Origin: Litoditis marina
Lineage: Eukaryota; Nematoda; Chromadorea; Rhabditida; Rhabditidae
NCBI GenBank assembly: GCA_964036275.1
Contig: OZ038433.1
Coordinates: 10,085,048 to 10,149,047 of the forward strand
Direction of reading: 5' to 3'
DNA: 64,000 bases
Below the pieces are notes generated by a model that had not been told where the DNA came from, searched no databases, and worked only from the letters and a program-made list of their open reading frames with translations. Positions 44,268-56,069 of this stretch are shown piece by piece. Every line of letters begins with the position of its first letter. Positions within the stretch are counted from its first letter, which is position 1. Position numbers and translations under genes: made by a program.

Positions 44268-45972
44268 AAATTAGTTTCCCGATTAATTGAGTACTTCAAC
44301 GTATCGATTCTCACAATATTTCAGGAAAGCATAACGAGAAAACGGGTACTTCAATTTCTAATTTAAAAATTGTATAGTAATAATCTTGTTTCACTGTCTA
44401 TTTTCATTTGTAGTTCCCACCTCGAGAGATTGTATATACGAATCGCATTCGGAATTTTTATTTGTTCTCTCTAGTCACGTGAAAACGCGTTTTATGAAAT
44501 AGTAATATAACATAATCTTTGACTACTGAGAACCACATACGTCATATATTCGATTCGATAAAAAATGTACAAATTTTGTTTGTAAAAAAATAATGAATGT
44601 TTTCCAAGAGGTCTAGTTTCCGTTTGTATTTCAAAAATAATGCTCATTCCTTGAAATCGATACACAATCAAAACTAATTTCAAGAAATTTTCAGGGTTCG
44701 CATGTGAGTATTATCCTGAAAATTTACACCCTTTTCAATTCTCTTTTGAAACTATAGAGAAACACCAGATTGCAACAATATTGTTGTTGCAATCATATCA
44801 TGAAGCGAAGGAATGAACCTTGAAGACTTGCCATCTTTGAAAATTATCGGCTAGCAGAACACCATAATTCAAAGTTCGCTGACTTCTCAAGACCAAGCGG
44901 TTTGCGTGGGAAAGTATATCCTTGCTTTTTCCTAGTTGCATTTTTCTGTTTCTACTAGTTTTCAAAGACCTAGGTCCTTCTCGACCTTCGAATTTTCCTG
45001 AACAAACTATCTGAAGTTTTGTCCTTGCAAAAATGACCAACATTGTATCTTATTTTGTCCTTCTTTCTTTTACCTTGTACTCCATGTTCTTTCCGTTTTA
45101 GAAATAAACCACTTTTCCGTTTGCTGGTTGTTTTCTTTTCACAAACCACAGGTGTTATTCACGTATGTCTCGTACACTCAGAAATGTTGGCGCTAATTGG
45201 CCGGAGTTGGCCGCGAATTTTCGAAACCACCGTAACCCAAACTTCAAATTCGAGCGTTTTGATCTGAAAATCATCTTTATCAACAACCAAAATGGCTACT
45301 TTCATTGTAGACATTCGATTTAAACATTAAACACCTCTATTTGTTTGCTTAAAGGGGCAAAAAGAAGATATTCGCTGTATTTCACAAATCACGATTGCAA
45401 GCACTGAACACCTGGGATTTTCGGCGTTTTTTTTTATTTTGAACTGTGTTGAATAATCGTTAGAACAGTGAATGCATGTTCCTGGAACTCTATTTCCCAA
45501 ACTGAGAGACATGAACACCTGGGAAGCACTGAACACCTGGGATTGAATTTTTTGCCAACCGTCTGAACACTGAATATAAGTCTGTAGGCTTCATTCCAAC
45601 GTAAAAATTTGGAGAAAAACGCTCGAAAAGGCGTCTTCGGATTACGGTATGCACCTATTTTTAGCGGTTGGCTGCAATTGATGGCTGCAATTGAAAAAAT
45701 TGGCTTGCCATTTGGCTGGGCCCTGTATGAGAACAGAGTAAGCGTGTCATTCATTTGCAACCATTTGCACGGTCTAACAGATCTAACCAAAAAACAACAA
45801 TACATTGTGGTGCTGGCTTAGTGCAAGTGACTGGCTGAGAGACGTGGAGGTCCGATGTGGCAGGATACTAATCCGGCCTCGTCCCGGACCATGATGGTGG
45901 GTTCCTAAGTGGCCATAACGTAACTGCCATATCCGTTATTTCTTCCTTCTCAGATTTGCTGACTCCAAGAAG
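44268..45972. other. Intergenic stretch with no convincing gene
   Basis: Several 60-120-codon frames overlap on both strands (for example 45434-45805 minus, 45609-45821 plus) without start or splice context. A GAACACCTGGGA motif is repeated near 45405, 45510 and 45530. Confidence 0.35.
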
Positions 45973-46356
45973 TTATAGGTTTCCAACGCATCCGAACTGA
46001 ATCGCTCTAGCCACATCACATGGGATGCGGTCTCCCTTTCCTGTGCAGACGACCGTTACGTCCCCAAGACGTGGGTCGCGCGAGCCTCGGATCTTGTAGC
46101 GGTTTCTGTTCTTGAAAGGATTCTCCGGGTAGGCCCGCACTGATGCCATCTTCATGTGGACTCCCCTTGGGTAGTTTGCGTTTTGCACGTTTAAGAAACA
46201 TATTTGACCTACGAGTAGGAAAACCGTATGTGTTACTCCGTATTCGATGAGCTCCTTCAACACGGCTACTTTCGACTGGTCCGTGCTGAACCGGGTGTAG
46301 TCCGGACATCTGCTATCTCTTCTGGCTTTTTTCATCATGATAGACAACGACGGCAT
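45973..46356 (-). CDS. Unrecognised 127-codon ORF, possible exon or gene fragment
   Basis: The frame from ATG at 46356 reads MPSLSIMMKKARRDSRCPDY and has globular-protein composition through KGDRIPCDVARAIQFGC to a stop at 45973. It has balanced charge and no low complexity, and its GC content is higher than the surroundings. I do not recognise a domain, signal peptide or membrane segment. It is flanked by repeats (46540-46976 on the 5' side). It may be the last exon of a gene, a captured fragment or a pseudogene. Confidence 0.35.
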   Translation of the reverse strand: MPSLSIMMKKARRDSRCPDYTRFSTDQSKVAVLKELIEYGVTHTVFLLVGQICFLNVQNANYPRGVHMKMASVRAYPENPFKNRNRYKIRGSRDPRLGDVTVVCTGKGDRIPCDVARAIQFGCVGNL

Positions 46357-46539
46357 GTTGAGAATCAATGTTCTTAAAATCGCCCTCAAATCGTTTTTGA
46401 AACTTGAACTTGTTTTAAACTTGCAATTTTCGAAACTTGAACTTGTCTGACCCTCAACATTTCCGAAACTTGGCTAACCACCTTTAACATACTCAGATTG
46501 CGATGTTCATTCACAACACAATGCAGAATGATACAATCT

Positions 46540-46976
46540 TAAAGAAACAGTTCCGCTATAATTTGAGTTTCACGAAAAATTCAAAAAGCTCAAAAAAGTT
46601 TCGCAATGTCTTCGCATAGACCATGCGAAATTCATATTGAAAATTTGTAAAATTTGCATAACAACCAGCATTAAAAAAAAGGACATTAACATTTTCACTG
46701 TGACGCAACTTGACTTGGTTCCTTTACTTCCAGATTTATTCACATTTTGTAGTCTCTAATTGTGTTTTCGTATCTGCAAGAAAGTTTTAAAAATATTTTT
46801 GTACTTCTATAGGCTATTTGGAGCATACTCCGTACGCAACTCCCCTATCGGTGTCATTACGTAAGCCGCCTTTCTGAGCAAACTAAACAAGATAGAGATA
46901 TAAAAGTATATATTTTTGATAATGGTTTTTTATTTGCCAAAGGGTCAGATTGTTAACTCATAAGTCAAAATTAGAG
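46540..46976. repeat. Dispersed repeat of about 440 bp, copy 3, inverted
   Basis: The reverse complement of the 3965-4420 repeat, beginning AAAGAAACAGTTCCGCTATA. Confidence 0.75.
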
Positions 46977-47241
46977 TAACAGTATATCTATTTCGTTCGT
47001 TTAACACACTCTCTCACTTTGCATGTCCACTTTTGCTGGCATAGAGCTTCGCAGTGGCTCGACCTCTTACAGAATGAGCAGTAAGCTATGGACCCACATT
47101 ACATTGGTGTCTCGGGAGGAAAATTTCCGAACATCTCGAGCGCTTTTTTAGTAGGATAACGATCGTGTTGACTTTTTTCTCCAAAGACCCACCCTGCTGG
47201 CACAAGTTAGTGTTGTGTGTATCACTACACATCAGAGGCGG
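46977..47241. other. Intergenic, nothing recognised
   Basis: No coding frame or repeat terminus is supported here. Confidence 0.35.
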
Positions 47242-47350
47242 TATGCATGAAACATCCCGGGCCGGGTTGGGATGCTATCCCGAGTTCAATTGGCCGGGAA
47301 ACGGCTCGGGATAGCATCCCAACGCGGCCCGGGATGTTTCATGCATACGG
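47242..47350. mobile_element. GC-rich perfect-arm palindrome (about 109 bp)
   Basis: GTATGCATGAAACATCCCGG faces CCGGGATGTTTCATGCATAC, with arms continuing through GGGATGCTATCCCGAG / CTCGGGATAGCATCCC. It is a likely MITE and the only copy in the window. Confidence 0.75.
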
Positions 47351-48225
47351 CCACAGACATCTATTTCGTACCACTGTGGGAGGTATTGGTACCATTCTTC
47401 TCGGAATGTGAAAAGAGCTGTCAAATACAAGGCACTGATGTCCCTCTACCTGATGCTGTCTCACGTTTTTTCTTTTCCAAGAGTTACGCTTTTGCTCTCT
47501 TTCTTCCTCTATTCTTTCTCTTTCTCTTCTTTCCGTTCTTTTCTTCTTATCTCGGTCAGCTCTTCTTTGTTCTCTCTCCCCGCGTTCATTGTTTTCAGTG
47601 GCCTTGCTTCTCGCAATGCAGGGCGGTTGCTCACCACGCTGCTCTTCCGGTTATTTTCGTGCTCTGTAATTTCTGTAGTTTGATTGCTCCAGATACGTTA
47701 TTCAAATGAAATGTAGGGTGTTCTGGATTGCTACGAAACTTTTGCTCGCAAGTTCGATTCCGGCAAGAGACAGAAATTCATAAGTTTGGCACTCACTATA
47801 TCGTGTGTTTTGAGTTAGAGTCTAACTTCAAATCTCTGGTTCACGTGTATATGAAGTAGTTCAAAGTTTGGTTTTGTTATGCGACTGCGCGTTTGCAAAA
47901 TGAAAACTGACCCCGTCCAAAAGGTGGATGTTGATTTCGTGTATGACCTGACCTTCTGACAGATACTCGTCTGCAAGCTCAAGTGCCCGTTTTTTCGTTG
48001 AGTGGTTCCGATTTTGCCGTGATTCGTCCGGTTCCTAATTCGAAAACGGTGATGACGAACATCATGTCACCGTTAAAGTACGTGAGTGGATGTTTTTGAA
48101 GAGAACTCCACACAGTATGACGACTTCCGGAATATTAGCCATCTGTAATATAGACAATAAAAATAGTGTAGGGTGAATACTATCACGTAATTATCCTTAG
48201 TTGGGTACGGTGCTGGTAGACTACA
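47351..48225. other. Pyrimidine-rich and repeat-derived intergenic stretch
   Basis: 47460-47590 is CT-rich and generates hydrophobic frames on the plus strand. 47730-47802 is the 3' half of the SINE-like element (AAGTTCGATTCCGGC, TAAGTTTGGCACTCACTATA). Confidence 0.45.
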
Positions 48226-48425
48226 CTTATAGTCGCCATTTTTCCCATAAAGACAGCAGAGGGTTCGATTGATTGAGCGATGCGGGGCAATGCGGGGTGA
48301 TTACTTGCCAGCAGTTGAGAGAGTGTGTAGATCAATGATACGCAGACTGGCTGGCCCCTCGCCAAACCCCGCCCCATACAAAATCGATGGTACGGTGTCC
48401 ACAACGGTTTGACAAATCCTACAGC
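48226..48425. repeat. Dispersed repeat shared with gene 1 intron 2
   Basis: Contains AAAGACAGCAGAGGG, GATCAATGATACGCAGACTG and CGGTGTCCACAACGGTT, as at 6130-6335. Confidence 0.65.
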
Positions 48426-49330
48426 TAGCTTTACGAACGCTGCTTGCTCATTCACTTGTAGATGTAACACTCTTTCGAGTAAAGGTATGGCGATCATAGT
48501 TTGCGTCACTATATACTTCACAAGAATGAGAAGAGATAGCAGATACGAAGATGAGAAAATTGAAACGTAGTCGGAATTTGGAGAATGGGCTCTTCCCCTT
48601 CGTGTCGGTCTTATATACTGGATATACCTCGCATCAATTGCGCAGCTGTTGGGTTTCATCAGGGTCGGGCCTCTATTCCTGGCCTCTCTACCCCCTGCCT
48701 CCTTCCTGCTTTTTGGCTCATTAATCTTGCGGTCTACAACCGACAATCACCTGCGTTCGCCTCGGGGGCTGTTCTCGGCCTCAACTTTGCAAGATTTTGC
48801 AAACCTGGGGATCTTTGATCGGACAAGATTTCTACCTATTAGTATTTTTCATCTTGGTTTCACCTTCGTTAACGTGATCGTCACCAGTTTTCGGAACATC
48901 AAAGGAGAAGTGTGGTGGAAAAATATAATATGTCTATTATCCTATAATTGTATAGATTGTGAATGCTAATAACTATGAAAGATTGTATATAACTAACTTA
49001 TTAATGTACGATGATTGTATGATGTGAATAAATGTATATATTATGGAAGGCTGAAGCATGATCAAACTACAAAGTATCTGTTACGAGGGAAATGAGATAA
49101 CCAGATAAAAGGATCGTGGGAACGATTCTTCGAAAACATTTACATAACAAAATCGAGAAGAAAGATGAAAGAATGAAGTACAAATATGAAAAAGAAGTAT
49201 GAAAATAAAAGGAAGAAGTATATAAAATTGAAAGTAATAATGTAGATAATGTATATAATAATGTATAGTAGTAGTAATGTGTTCACAAGCAGTTCTCTTC
49301 CCCTACCCCAAGAAGTTTCTCGCATGTCAC
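48426..49330. other. Intergenic, no gene recognised
   Basis: The overlapping plus frames at 48585-48818 and 48649-48969 and the minus frame at 48183-48746 partly run through repeats and lack splice context. The 49150-49280 interval is an AT-rich ATGTATATAATA tract. Confidence 0.35.
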
Positions 49331-49502
49331 TGGATAAATGCCAACAGAGCATTCGATAGTCCACCATGAAGACTTCTATGCAGGAAAGGGACGGGGACCA
49401 AGACCTTACAAGAAACTGCTGCTACAAAGATCTGCGATACGTATGATGAACACCGCCTCGTAACGAAGCGACGTGAATAAATAAATATATAAATAAAATA
49501 AA
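49331..49502 (+). repeat. Dispersed repeat with AT-rich tail
   Basis: GCATTCGATAGTCCACCATG ... GCTGCTACAAAGATCTG ... ATCGCCTCGTA-like segment, then an AATAAATAAATATA tail. A close copy is at 55197-55390. The A/T-rich 3' end suggests retroposition. Confidence 0.6.
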
Positions 49503-49610
49503 CTCTGTCCGGTGTTTTCGTGTTCGTCCTTTTATATCTCTCAGCTGGCAGGTGCTTGCGTGGGTTGCTTGGCTGGCGCACATTGCGGGCTATTTCTGAA
49601 TTACCAGTGG

Positions 49611-49848
49611 CCGTATTTTGTAAGCTCAAGTACCCATGTAAGTTACATGGACAAATGTTGAATGGAAAATTAATCCCTTCTGCTACTCTTTATTCGACAG
49701 TTTCTTTGCCCATTATTGAAGAGCTGAATGGTACCATTGAAAGCAAACGAAATACAGAACGACTATTGAAAACTGAGACAGATATTACCAATTGAAAAAT
49801 TGATCATGTAACTTACATGGCTACTTGAGCTTACAAAATACAGCCACA
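49611..49848. mobile_element. MITE with GTATTTTGTAAGCTCAAGTA ends (about 238 bp)
   Basis: TATTTTGTAAGCTCAAGTAC and CATGTAAGTTACATGG on the left face CATGTAACTTACATGG and TACTTGAGCTTACAAAATA on the right. The CAG-flanked palindrome follows at once. Confidence 0.8.
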
Positions 49849-49849
49849 G

Positions 49850-49977
49850 AGTACATATGCCAGAGGATCCCGGCCCCTTCATCCCATCCTGCGTCTTCTC
49901 GAGAGACGAAAAATAGTGAGGCAGAGCGAGAGACGCAGAATGGGATGAAGGTGCCGGGATCTTCTAGCATATGTACT
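49850..49977. mobile_element. CAG-flanked palindromic MITE, internally deleted (128 bp)
   Basis: AGTACATATGCCAGAGGATC faces GATCTTCTAGCATATGTACT, with CAG on both sides (49847-49849, 49978-49980). Confidence 0.8.
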
Positions 49978-50705
49978 CAGTATTTCATAGCTTTGTGGTC
50001 TTTGCAGGTTTTCAACCTCAGGAATCCAACATTGGCAAGCATCAAAATTAAGTGAACATCTCTGAAAGTACAATGGCACGCGTCTGTATGTCGAATCACG
50101 TTTGCAGGCCTTGCAATTACGTGAAACTCTCGGACAGGCCGTTGGCACGCAACAATATCAATTCGCGGGAAATTATTTTGCAGGCATTTTTACTAAGATA
50201 AACGCCATGTAGTAATTAAGTATTCTACAAGATGTATGACTGCTACACGCCGCAGGCTACCAGTCCATTTGTGTTTATATAGAATACCAACACGCTCGTT
50301 ATCGTTGAAATCCAAATTGCTCATGAATTATCGACAGAAAACTGTTATACGTCTAATATGATTTTGTGGTGGTTTCACACGGAATACATAATTTTTGTAA
50401 TTTTATCGAAAAACTCGTTTTTTGTGGTGATTTCAATGCGGGAAACACCTTTTAGGCTCGTTTCTCCCTGTTATTTCTGATCTGTCGAACACACCACTTT
50501 GTGAACTAATCTTTTTCCATCAAGGAAGAAGGAAAAAGTTGACCTCTCGCCCGAATTTGCGATCTACTTGTTTTTGATAACGATCGATTGACTGAAATAC
50601 GCCTTTAACATGTTTTTTCATTGTCTTTTTTAAACTTCTGATGATAAATTTGCATGATGATTGAAGTTTGAGATGAAGTTCATCTCATCAGATCGACCTT
50701 TTGCT
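49978..50705. other. Upstream region of gene 4, nothing else recognised
   Basis: AT-rich. It ends in the TCATCTCATCAG acceptor (50691) that sets the gene 4 leader, 14 nt before the ATG. A sequence similar to 50270-50460 (ATTATCGACAGAAAACTGTTATAC) recurs near 57170-57260 upstream of gene 5, so the promoter regions are probably paralogous. Confidence 0.45.
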
Positions 50706-53700
50706 ATGTTGGATTTAGCGGTCTTTCTCTGCGTCTCGCACCTTCTGGCTCTCTCATCTGCTTCCACCACCACAGCTACCGGTGAGATGTTATAATCAAA
50801 CATTTATTATACATTTAGTATACTCTCGAAAAATCCAACGAGAGCTATGAAAACGGAGGAAAAAAACTATTTCATGTGCTAATCAAACGAGGTGAAAACT
50901 ATGCAATCCGTCGGGCTCAGAGTACACAGAATTCACTCGAGCAATCAAACTACAAACTAGAAAAGGTATGAACCTTCTCTTCCGCTACAAACAACATAGA
51001 TTATTTGTATAAAAAAACGATGTAAAGTGAGAGACGATTAGCTTTTGAGATTGAACTGCATGGAATATAGAAAAGGAGGACAATAACTCAAGAGGGAAAT
51101 GAAAAATGTAATCTCGCAATTTTCATGGGTCAAAAACATTTTGTTTTTCAGTGAAAAAAAAAACTTGCAGCAAACAATTAGATGAAACGTCCTAATATGA
51201 TTATCACCATTGATTCAAAAATGATAACAGAACAGAGTACACTATAAGTTTCTTGAATATTCATGTAAAGTTAGCATTCTAATAGCCTAAGTGTGCACTT
51301 TGTCGTTTCACATTTCCTAGTTCTGCTGTGTTTAACATGTTTCACGTGACTGTGCGATAGACTGACAGTATAGCTGATTGTTGTTTCAGATACGTTTTTA
51401 GTGTAAGCGGACTTTTCTAAAAGATTTAGCATATATTTTTTGAATCAGTCTGTCAGGATCATGAAAATTGCGAGATTACCTTTTTTATTTCCCTCTTGAG
51501 TTATTGTCCTCCTTTTCTATATTCCATGCAGTTCAATCTCAAAAGCTAATCGTCTCTCACTTTACATCGTTTTTTTATACAAATTGTCCTCATTTTCTAT
51601 ATTTCCGAAGGAGATAATGAATCAATAGATAGGAAATAATGAGCATCTAATCAATTATTATTAAACTTTTTTCAACGTAACAATGAATACTAAGTTGATT
51701 TGCAGAACATAAACTGCGTTAGAACTCTGGTTAGTAAGCATTCTCTCAGAAACCGTGATCAATCCTTGATTTCGGGCAGCGCACGTGTGGCGCCGTCCAT
51801 TTTTTCTTCCTTTGTGACGATTTGGCTCAGTCGGCAGAGCAGCGCACTACAGTTCAGTAGGCCGAGGGTTCGAATCCTTTCACGGACAGCATTTTTGTTT
51901 TTGTTCGATTGACCTTTTTATGTAGTCAGGATCTCTACGGATTAACACAATTGCTTTTCCAATATATTTTGATCTATTCAAACCACCAAAAGGCGGAACA
52001 ACAGCTCACTGCGCACACTCCGCACATCTAGAAGTGATTGTCAAAGCAGCTAAATGCAATGTTTCCAAGGCGATAAAATGGCTCATTTTCCTTTATGTTT
52101 AAAAAACGAAAACTGCGTGACAATTTCGGTTAGTAAGCTTTCTCACAAACCGTAATCAATCCTTTATTTCGGGCAGCGTACGTGTGGCGCCGTCCATTTC
52201 TTCCTTTCTTCGTGTCGATTTGGCTCAGTCGGGAGAGCAGCGCACTACAGTCCAGTAGGCCGAGGGTTCAAATCCTTTCACGGACACCATTTTTGCTTTG
52301 GTTCGATTAACCTTTTTATGGAGTCAGGATCTCTACAGATTAACCTAACTGCTTATTCAATATACTTTAATCTACTCAAACTACCAAAAAACGAAACAAC
52401 AGCTCACTTCGCACACTCCGCACATCTAGAAGTGATTGTGAAAGCAGCTGAATGCAATGTTTCCAAGGCGATAACATGGATCATTTTTAACCGATTGGTC
52501 CAAGATTCCAGATTTACACATAACTCTGCTGTTTCTAACTACATTCCAAATTTCAGACGAATCGGTTAAATTCGTCGGTTTTGCGGCCGCCACGCCGCGC
52601 CACGCGGCCGCCGTCGGAAGACTTTTTTGCGAGACGATATTCAGCATAACTGTAGATCACTGGTCGCACATTAAATATCGAATGGCTCAATGATAAAGCC
52701 TTTCCTCCTCTATCTCTTTCCATAAAAATCTCAAAAATACGTTCAGGAGTTTTTGAGAAAATGGCATAAAACCACTTTTGAAAGTCCGCAATGTTGTGAT
52801 CAAAAACTAATCTGCGCAGCGCTTCGCGCTGCGCGCGATTAGACTACAGTAGGAAATGGGATAACTGGACAGGCTGTATGTGAAAATAAGTACTATTGAA
52901 CAATCATGTGCCATATATGAGCAAAGCAATGTGATCTGGTAACCATAATAACAATTGAGATATGTCGCCAAGTTCCAGTTGTAAACACCAAACACCGCAG
53001 GAAAATGTTTTTGTACATCGGTTGATTATTGTATTAACTGTATGCAGAAGTTTATGTAGTAACTGCAGTCAGTATAAGGTTGGATTTCTGCCGAGAAAGC
53101 CGATACCTCAGTCCTGTTGTGTTTGTAATTCAATCTCGCTGCATTCCCGGAAAAGTTTCACGGAAAATTTAAAAATCTTATAAAAATTTCTTAATGTGTT
53201 TCAGTAGATCATGAGAAAACTTCCCAATCGAAAGTTAGGTGATAAAATGGTTTGGGAATAAATTTTTACTTCGGTGTGTTGTTATTTCGAGTATCCCCCG
53301 TACGCAACTACCCCATCGGTGTCATTACGTAAGCCGCTTTTCCAAGACAATGAAGCGAGTTAGAATGATGCTGAGTGTCAAACTACAACTGACACTTAGT
53401 CCCTTTCTATGTAGTCTATACGTTCACTGGCAATCCTGCGTGACGTGAATGTTACTATAAACCGAATCAATTTGAACTAGGTTCAGAAATCTAGTGGGTG
53501 GTTGTTAAAAAATAAACTCGAACTCGAGAAACTCGAAATAAACTCGAAATTTCGAGTTTCGAGTTCAACTCGAAACTCGAAAAACTCGAAAATTTCAGAA
53601 CTCGAAAAACTCGAAACTCGAAAAACTCGAAATTTCGAAAACTCGAAAAACTCGAAACTCGAAAAACTCGAATTTTCTGAAACTCGAAAAACTCGAAACT

Positions 53701-55550
53701 CGAAAAACTCGAATTTTCTGAAACTCGAAAAACTCGAAACTCGAAAAACTCGAATTTTTTGAGATTGAACCTCGAAATTTTCAACAAAAAAACTCGAAAA
53801 ACTCGAAATTTCGAGTTCTGAGTTGAACTCGAAACTCGAAAAACTCGAAATATCGGAAACTCGAAAAACTCGAAACTCGAAAAACTCGAAATATCGGAAA
53901 CTCGAAAAACTCGAAACTCGAAAAACTCGAATTTTCGAAAACTCGAAAAACTCGAATTTTTGAAAACTCGAAAAACTCGAAATTTTCAACTCGATTAACA
54001 ACCCTATAGGACCCACAAAAAACTGCTCCGGTCTGGCACGGTATAGTTCGTTTCATTGCCACTGACACCCATTGGCATCGTGCCAAGATTTTCGGATGAC
54101 TATTTTCCCCACCAGACATAGGTATTCCGGAGAAATGTTTAAGTTGCGAGCTCTTATGCGATAGAAAAAGCTCTAACAACAGTTTGCAGTTTATTGAAAA
54201 ACTCCAAAGTGGCTTAAAATTGCATGGAATATTCACTGGCTCACTGCAAAGTTTCAGTGGGAATGACCGGAACAATGATTTAATGTGGTGATGAAAATCA
54301 CTAAACTTCCAATACTAATCTTTATCGGCAACTGTGAACCTGCAGATCCTATCCTGTGTACCGTGGACGGTCCCACGGTTCTGAAGATAAGTCCGGGAGC
54401 AACTGACTTTAAATCGATAGTCCTCGACACGAAGATAAATCCGGCCACAAAGACATTCACATGCGAAGGACCAGCTGTCAACAGCATTGTGGTTATTTCG
54501 GTAGGTCATTGTGTGCTGTGTCTCTGGTATTACACACTATTTCGTATGACCTAGAATGAACGACGTTTGGTTCTAAGTTACTCTCCGGTTACCACCGAAG
54601 TTTAGTTCCCACCATCCCTAGTGAGACTCCTACAGTAACCTTACAAACTTTCCGATGGTTGTTGTGAAGCTGAAAATGTAGATCATGGAAAGTACTGTCT
54701 ACCTGAGAAAGAGAATGAGATACAGAAATCCTCCACTTCTCCGATCAAAAGTGAGTGAGCAAAACGGCTTGGAAGTGCCGAAATCCAACTGTAGGAGTCT
54801 CAGTTGGAATGGAAAATACTATAACCTGAAAAGGTTACCACAAAAAGGGTCGGGTTACCTAAAAAGAGGGTTGGATACCCGTTTCGGACTCACCGGCGTC
54901 AATATACTAAAATAAAATGATTATTCACGATAAGTTAGCATTCTAATGAGGCATCGCGCACTCTTTCATTGTGTTCTGCTGTGTTTAGCATGTTCCATGG
55001 GGCTGTTCAATTGACTAACAGTATACCTCATTCATTATGTGGTAGGAGTTGCAGGCCGCGTAGCGTTCTTTTCACCTCATGAGAAACTCTTATGAGTTTC
55101 TCAACTAATGTCATAGCGTAGCAATCAATACTGATGAGCAGTTTGTAAGACATTGCTCACAGGGTATCGCATGAGGTTTTGGGGGATTGTTACGTTGCAA
55201 GAAGACTTCGTGGTGGACTATCGAATGCCAACAGAGCATTCGATAGTCCACCATAAAGTCTTCTATGAAAGAAAGGGACCGAGACCACAAGAAGCTGCTG
55301 CTACAAAGATCTGTGGTATGTATGATGATCATCGCCTCGTAGAGAGGCGAAGTAGCTAATGAATAAATAGACAAATTAAATAAAATGAAGTGAGACTGAA
55401 AAGACTGAGTACTTTCAGTTCAACAAGGACCAATCCGGTGTCTGGCAGGATCTCGGCTCGGTGGCGACTACATTGAAGTGCGGCGCCGACGGGATGTGGC
55501 AAGTAGCCGGCATCAATATCACCGAAGTGGAATGCCAAGTATTCGTCTAG
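50706..55550 (+). CDS. Gene 4: small secreted protein with one C6/DUF281-like domain
   Basis: Exons 50706-50781, 54346-54500 and 55419-55550 join in phase to 120 residues. The leader MLDLAVFLCVSHLLALSSAS is a signal peptide with a very short Thr tail and no separate linker exon. The B exon has CTVDGPTV ... FTCEGP and the C exon LKCGADGMWQVAGINIT ... ECQVFV before the stop. The domain is closest to that of gene 5 (shared VLKISPGATDFKSIV-type and PAVNSIVVIS motifs). Intron 1 is 3.56 kb and packed with repeats, including a long inverted repeat that could fold in the pre-mRNA. AATAAA at 55678-55683 is the likely poly(A) signal. Function is unknown. Confidence 0.8.
51004..51585. mobile_element. 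Long inverted repeat (about 125-bp arms) in gene 4 intron 1
   Basis: The left arm (51004-51130; AAGTGAGAGACGATTAGC, GGAATATAGAAAAGGAGGAC) is answered by a nearly perfect right arm (51461-51585; GTCCTCCTTTTCTATATTCC, GCTAATCGTCTCTCACTT). The loop holds a TATACTGTTAGTC-family MITE at 51243-51372, so the outer element is older than that MITE. Confidence 0.85.
51700..52560 (+). repeat. Tandem pair of tRNA-like repeats (about 430 bp each)
   Basis: The copies run about 51707-52105 and 52110-52560. Each has TTTGGCTCAGTCGG (A-box-like, D-arm GCTC/GAGC), a B-box (GGTTCGAATCC in copy 1, mutated to GGTTCAAATCC in copy 2) and a long shared 3' body with CACACTCCGCACATCTAGAA. The acceptor stem does not pair convincingly, so this is a SINE-like repeat rather than tRNA genes. 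Confidence 0.65.
52590..52815. repeat. Dispersed repeat, inverted partner of 25188-25410
   Basis: Contains GGCCGCCGTCGGAAGAC and CTTTTGAAAGTCCGCAATGT. A GC palindrome CGCAGCGCTTCGCGCTGCGC follows at about 52815-52838. Confidence 0.65.
52840..53494. other. Gene 4 intron, mostly unrecognised
   Basis: Only 53280-53345 is identified: a fragment of the 456-bp dispersed repeat (GGTGTCATTACGTAAGCCGC, inverted). Confidence 0.4.
53495..54005. mobile_element. TIR element filled with AAACTCGAAAA repeats (about 511 bp)
   Basis: It is the inverted-orientation relative of 10775-11040, ending TTAACAACCCT, with a longer array of AACTCGAAAAACTCGAAACT. The left end GGGTGGTTGTTAA is slightly diverged and no clear target duplication remains. 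Its spurious frames (up to 177 codons of SSFSSF/RKTRNF repeats) are not genes. Confidence 0.75.
54601..54833. mobile_element. TATA-flanked MITE, family 2, gene 4 intron 2
   Basis: GAGACTCCTACAGTAACCTT faces ACTGTAGGAGTCTCAGTTGG. The 233-bp length equals the other copies. Confidence 0.75.
54925..55196. mobile_element. Two adjacent MITEs in gene 4 intron 2
   Basis: 54925-55024 is a TATACTGTTAGTC-family copy (inverted, TTGACTAACAGTATA end). About 55050-55196 is a CTCATGAG-rich GTAGCAA-type copy (GCCGCGTAGCG ... ATTGTTACG). Confidence 0.6.
55197..55390 (+). repeat. Dispersed repeat with AT-rich tail, copy 2
   Basis: A copy of 49331-49502 that also contains the palindrome TGGACTATCGAATGCC / GCATTCGATAGTCCA and the stem CGCCTCGTAGAGAGGCG. 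It ends about 28 bp before the last exon of gene 4. Confidence 0.6.
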
Positions 55551-56069
55551 TCGAACGAAGATAAAGAGTCAATAATGAACCATGATGATTCGAACCATAG
55601 AACAAATCAATTGGACATTAAAACAACCCCATAAAGTCCGACCAAAACCGAGAGAGTGGCGATTTAAAGCGTGGTGAAATAAATTGATGTATAAATAGAG
55701 CCGATTTCATTTCGAGCGATAATTAGTGTAAACTTGAGAGGGGGTTAAAATGGTTCTGACAACATTTCTACAATTATGTTGAAAACAGTTCGGTTATAAT
55801 GGGGAATTTAACTAGATGTTTTCTCTTCCTCTGAGAATCATTAGCAATTGAGGTCGATGATTGCAACATTGTATCTAGTAGTACGTGAAGGTATAGGATT
55901 CTATCCGGTCAACAAGATAGGGAGTGACTGAATCTTAATTATAGTTTGAACTCGATACACACCAGAATTGAGAAATCTCAACTGAAAAGCAATGGTATCA
56001 CACTATAAACACAGCGACGTAGAGCAACAACATACATCGTACATGCTTCCCTAGGCAAGAGCGAATCCT
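55551..56069. other. Gene 4-gene 5 intergenic, nothing recognised
   Basis: It holds the gene 4 3' UTR and the AATAAA at 55678. No other signal was found. Confidence 0.4.

Noticed and set aside
45434..45821. Overlapping 123-codon minus and 70-codon plus ORFs
   Set aside because: Both strands are open with no codon or motif support, and no splice signals distinguish either.
48183..48746. 187-codon minus ORF
   Set aside because: Its 3' third is a known dispersed repeat, antisense frames are equally open, and no splice or leader context is present.
51820..51890. A functional tRNA gene
   Set aside because: A/B-box motifs are present but the acceptor stem does not pair, and the sequence is part of a 430-bp tandem repeat. 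The same applies to 60200-60275 and 9030-9110.
53483..54016. Overlapping 86-177-codon ORFs of SSFSSF or RKTRNF repeats (also 10782-11074)
   Set aside because: They are translations of a simple TCGAG/CTCGA repeat in both directions.
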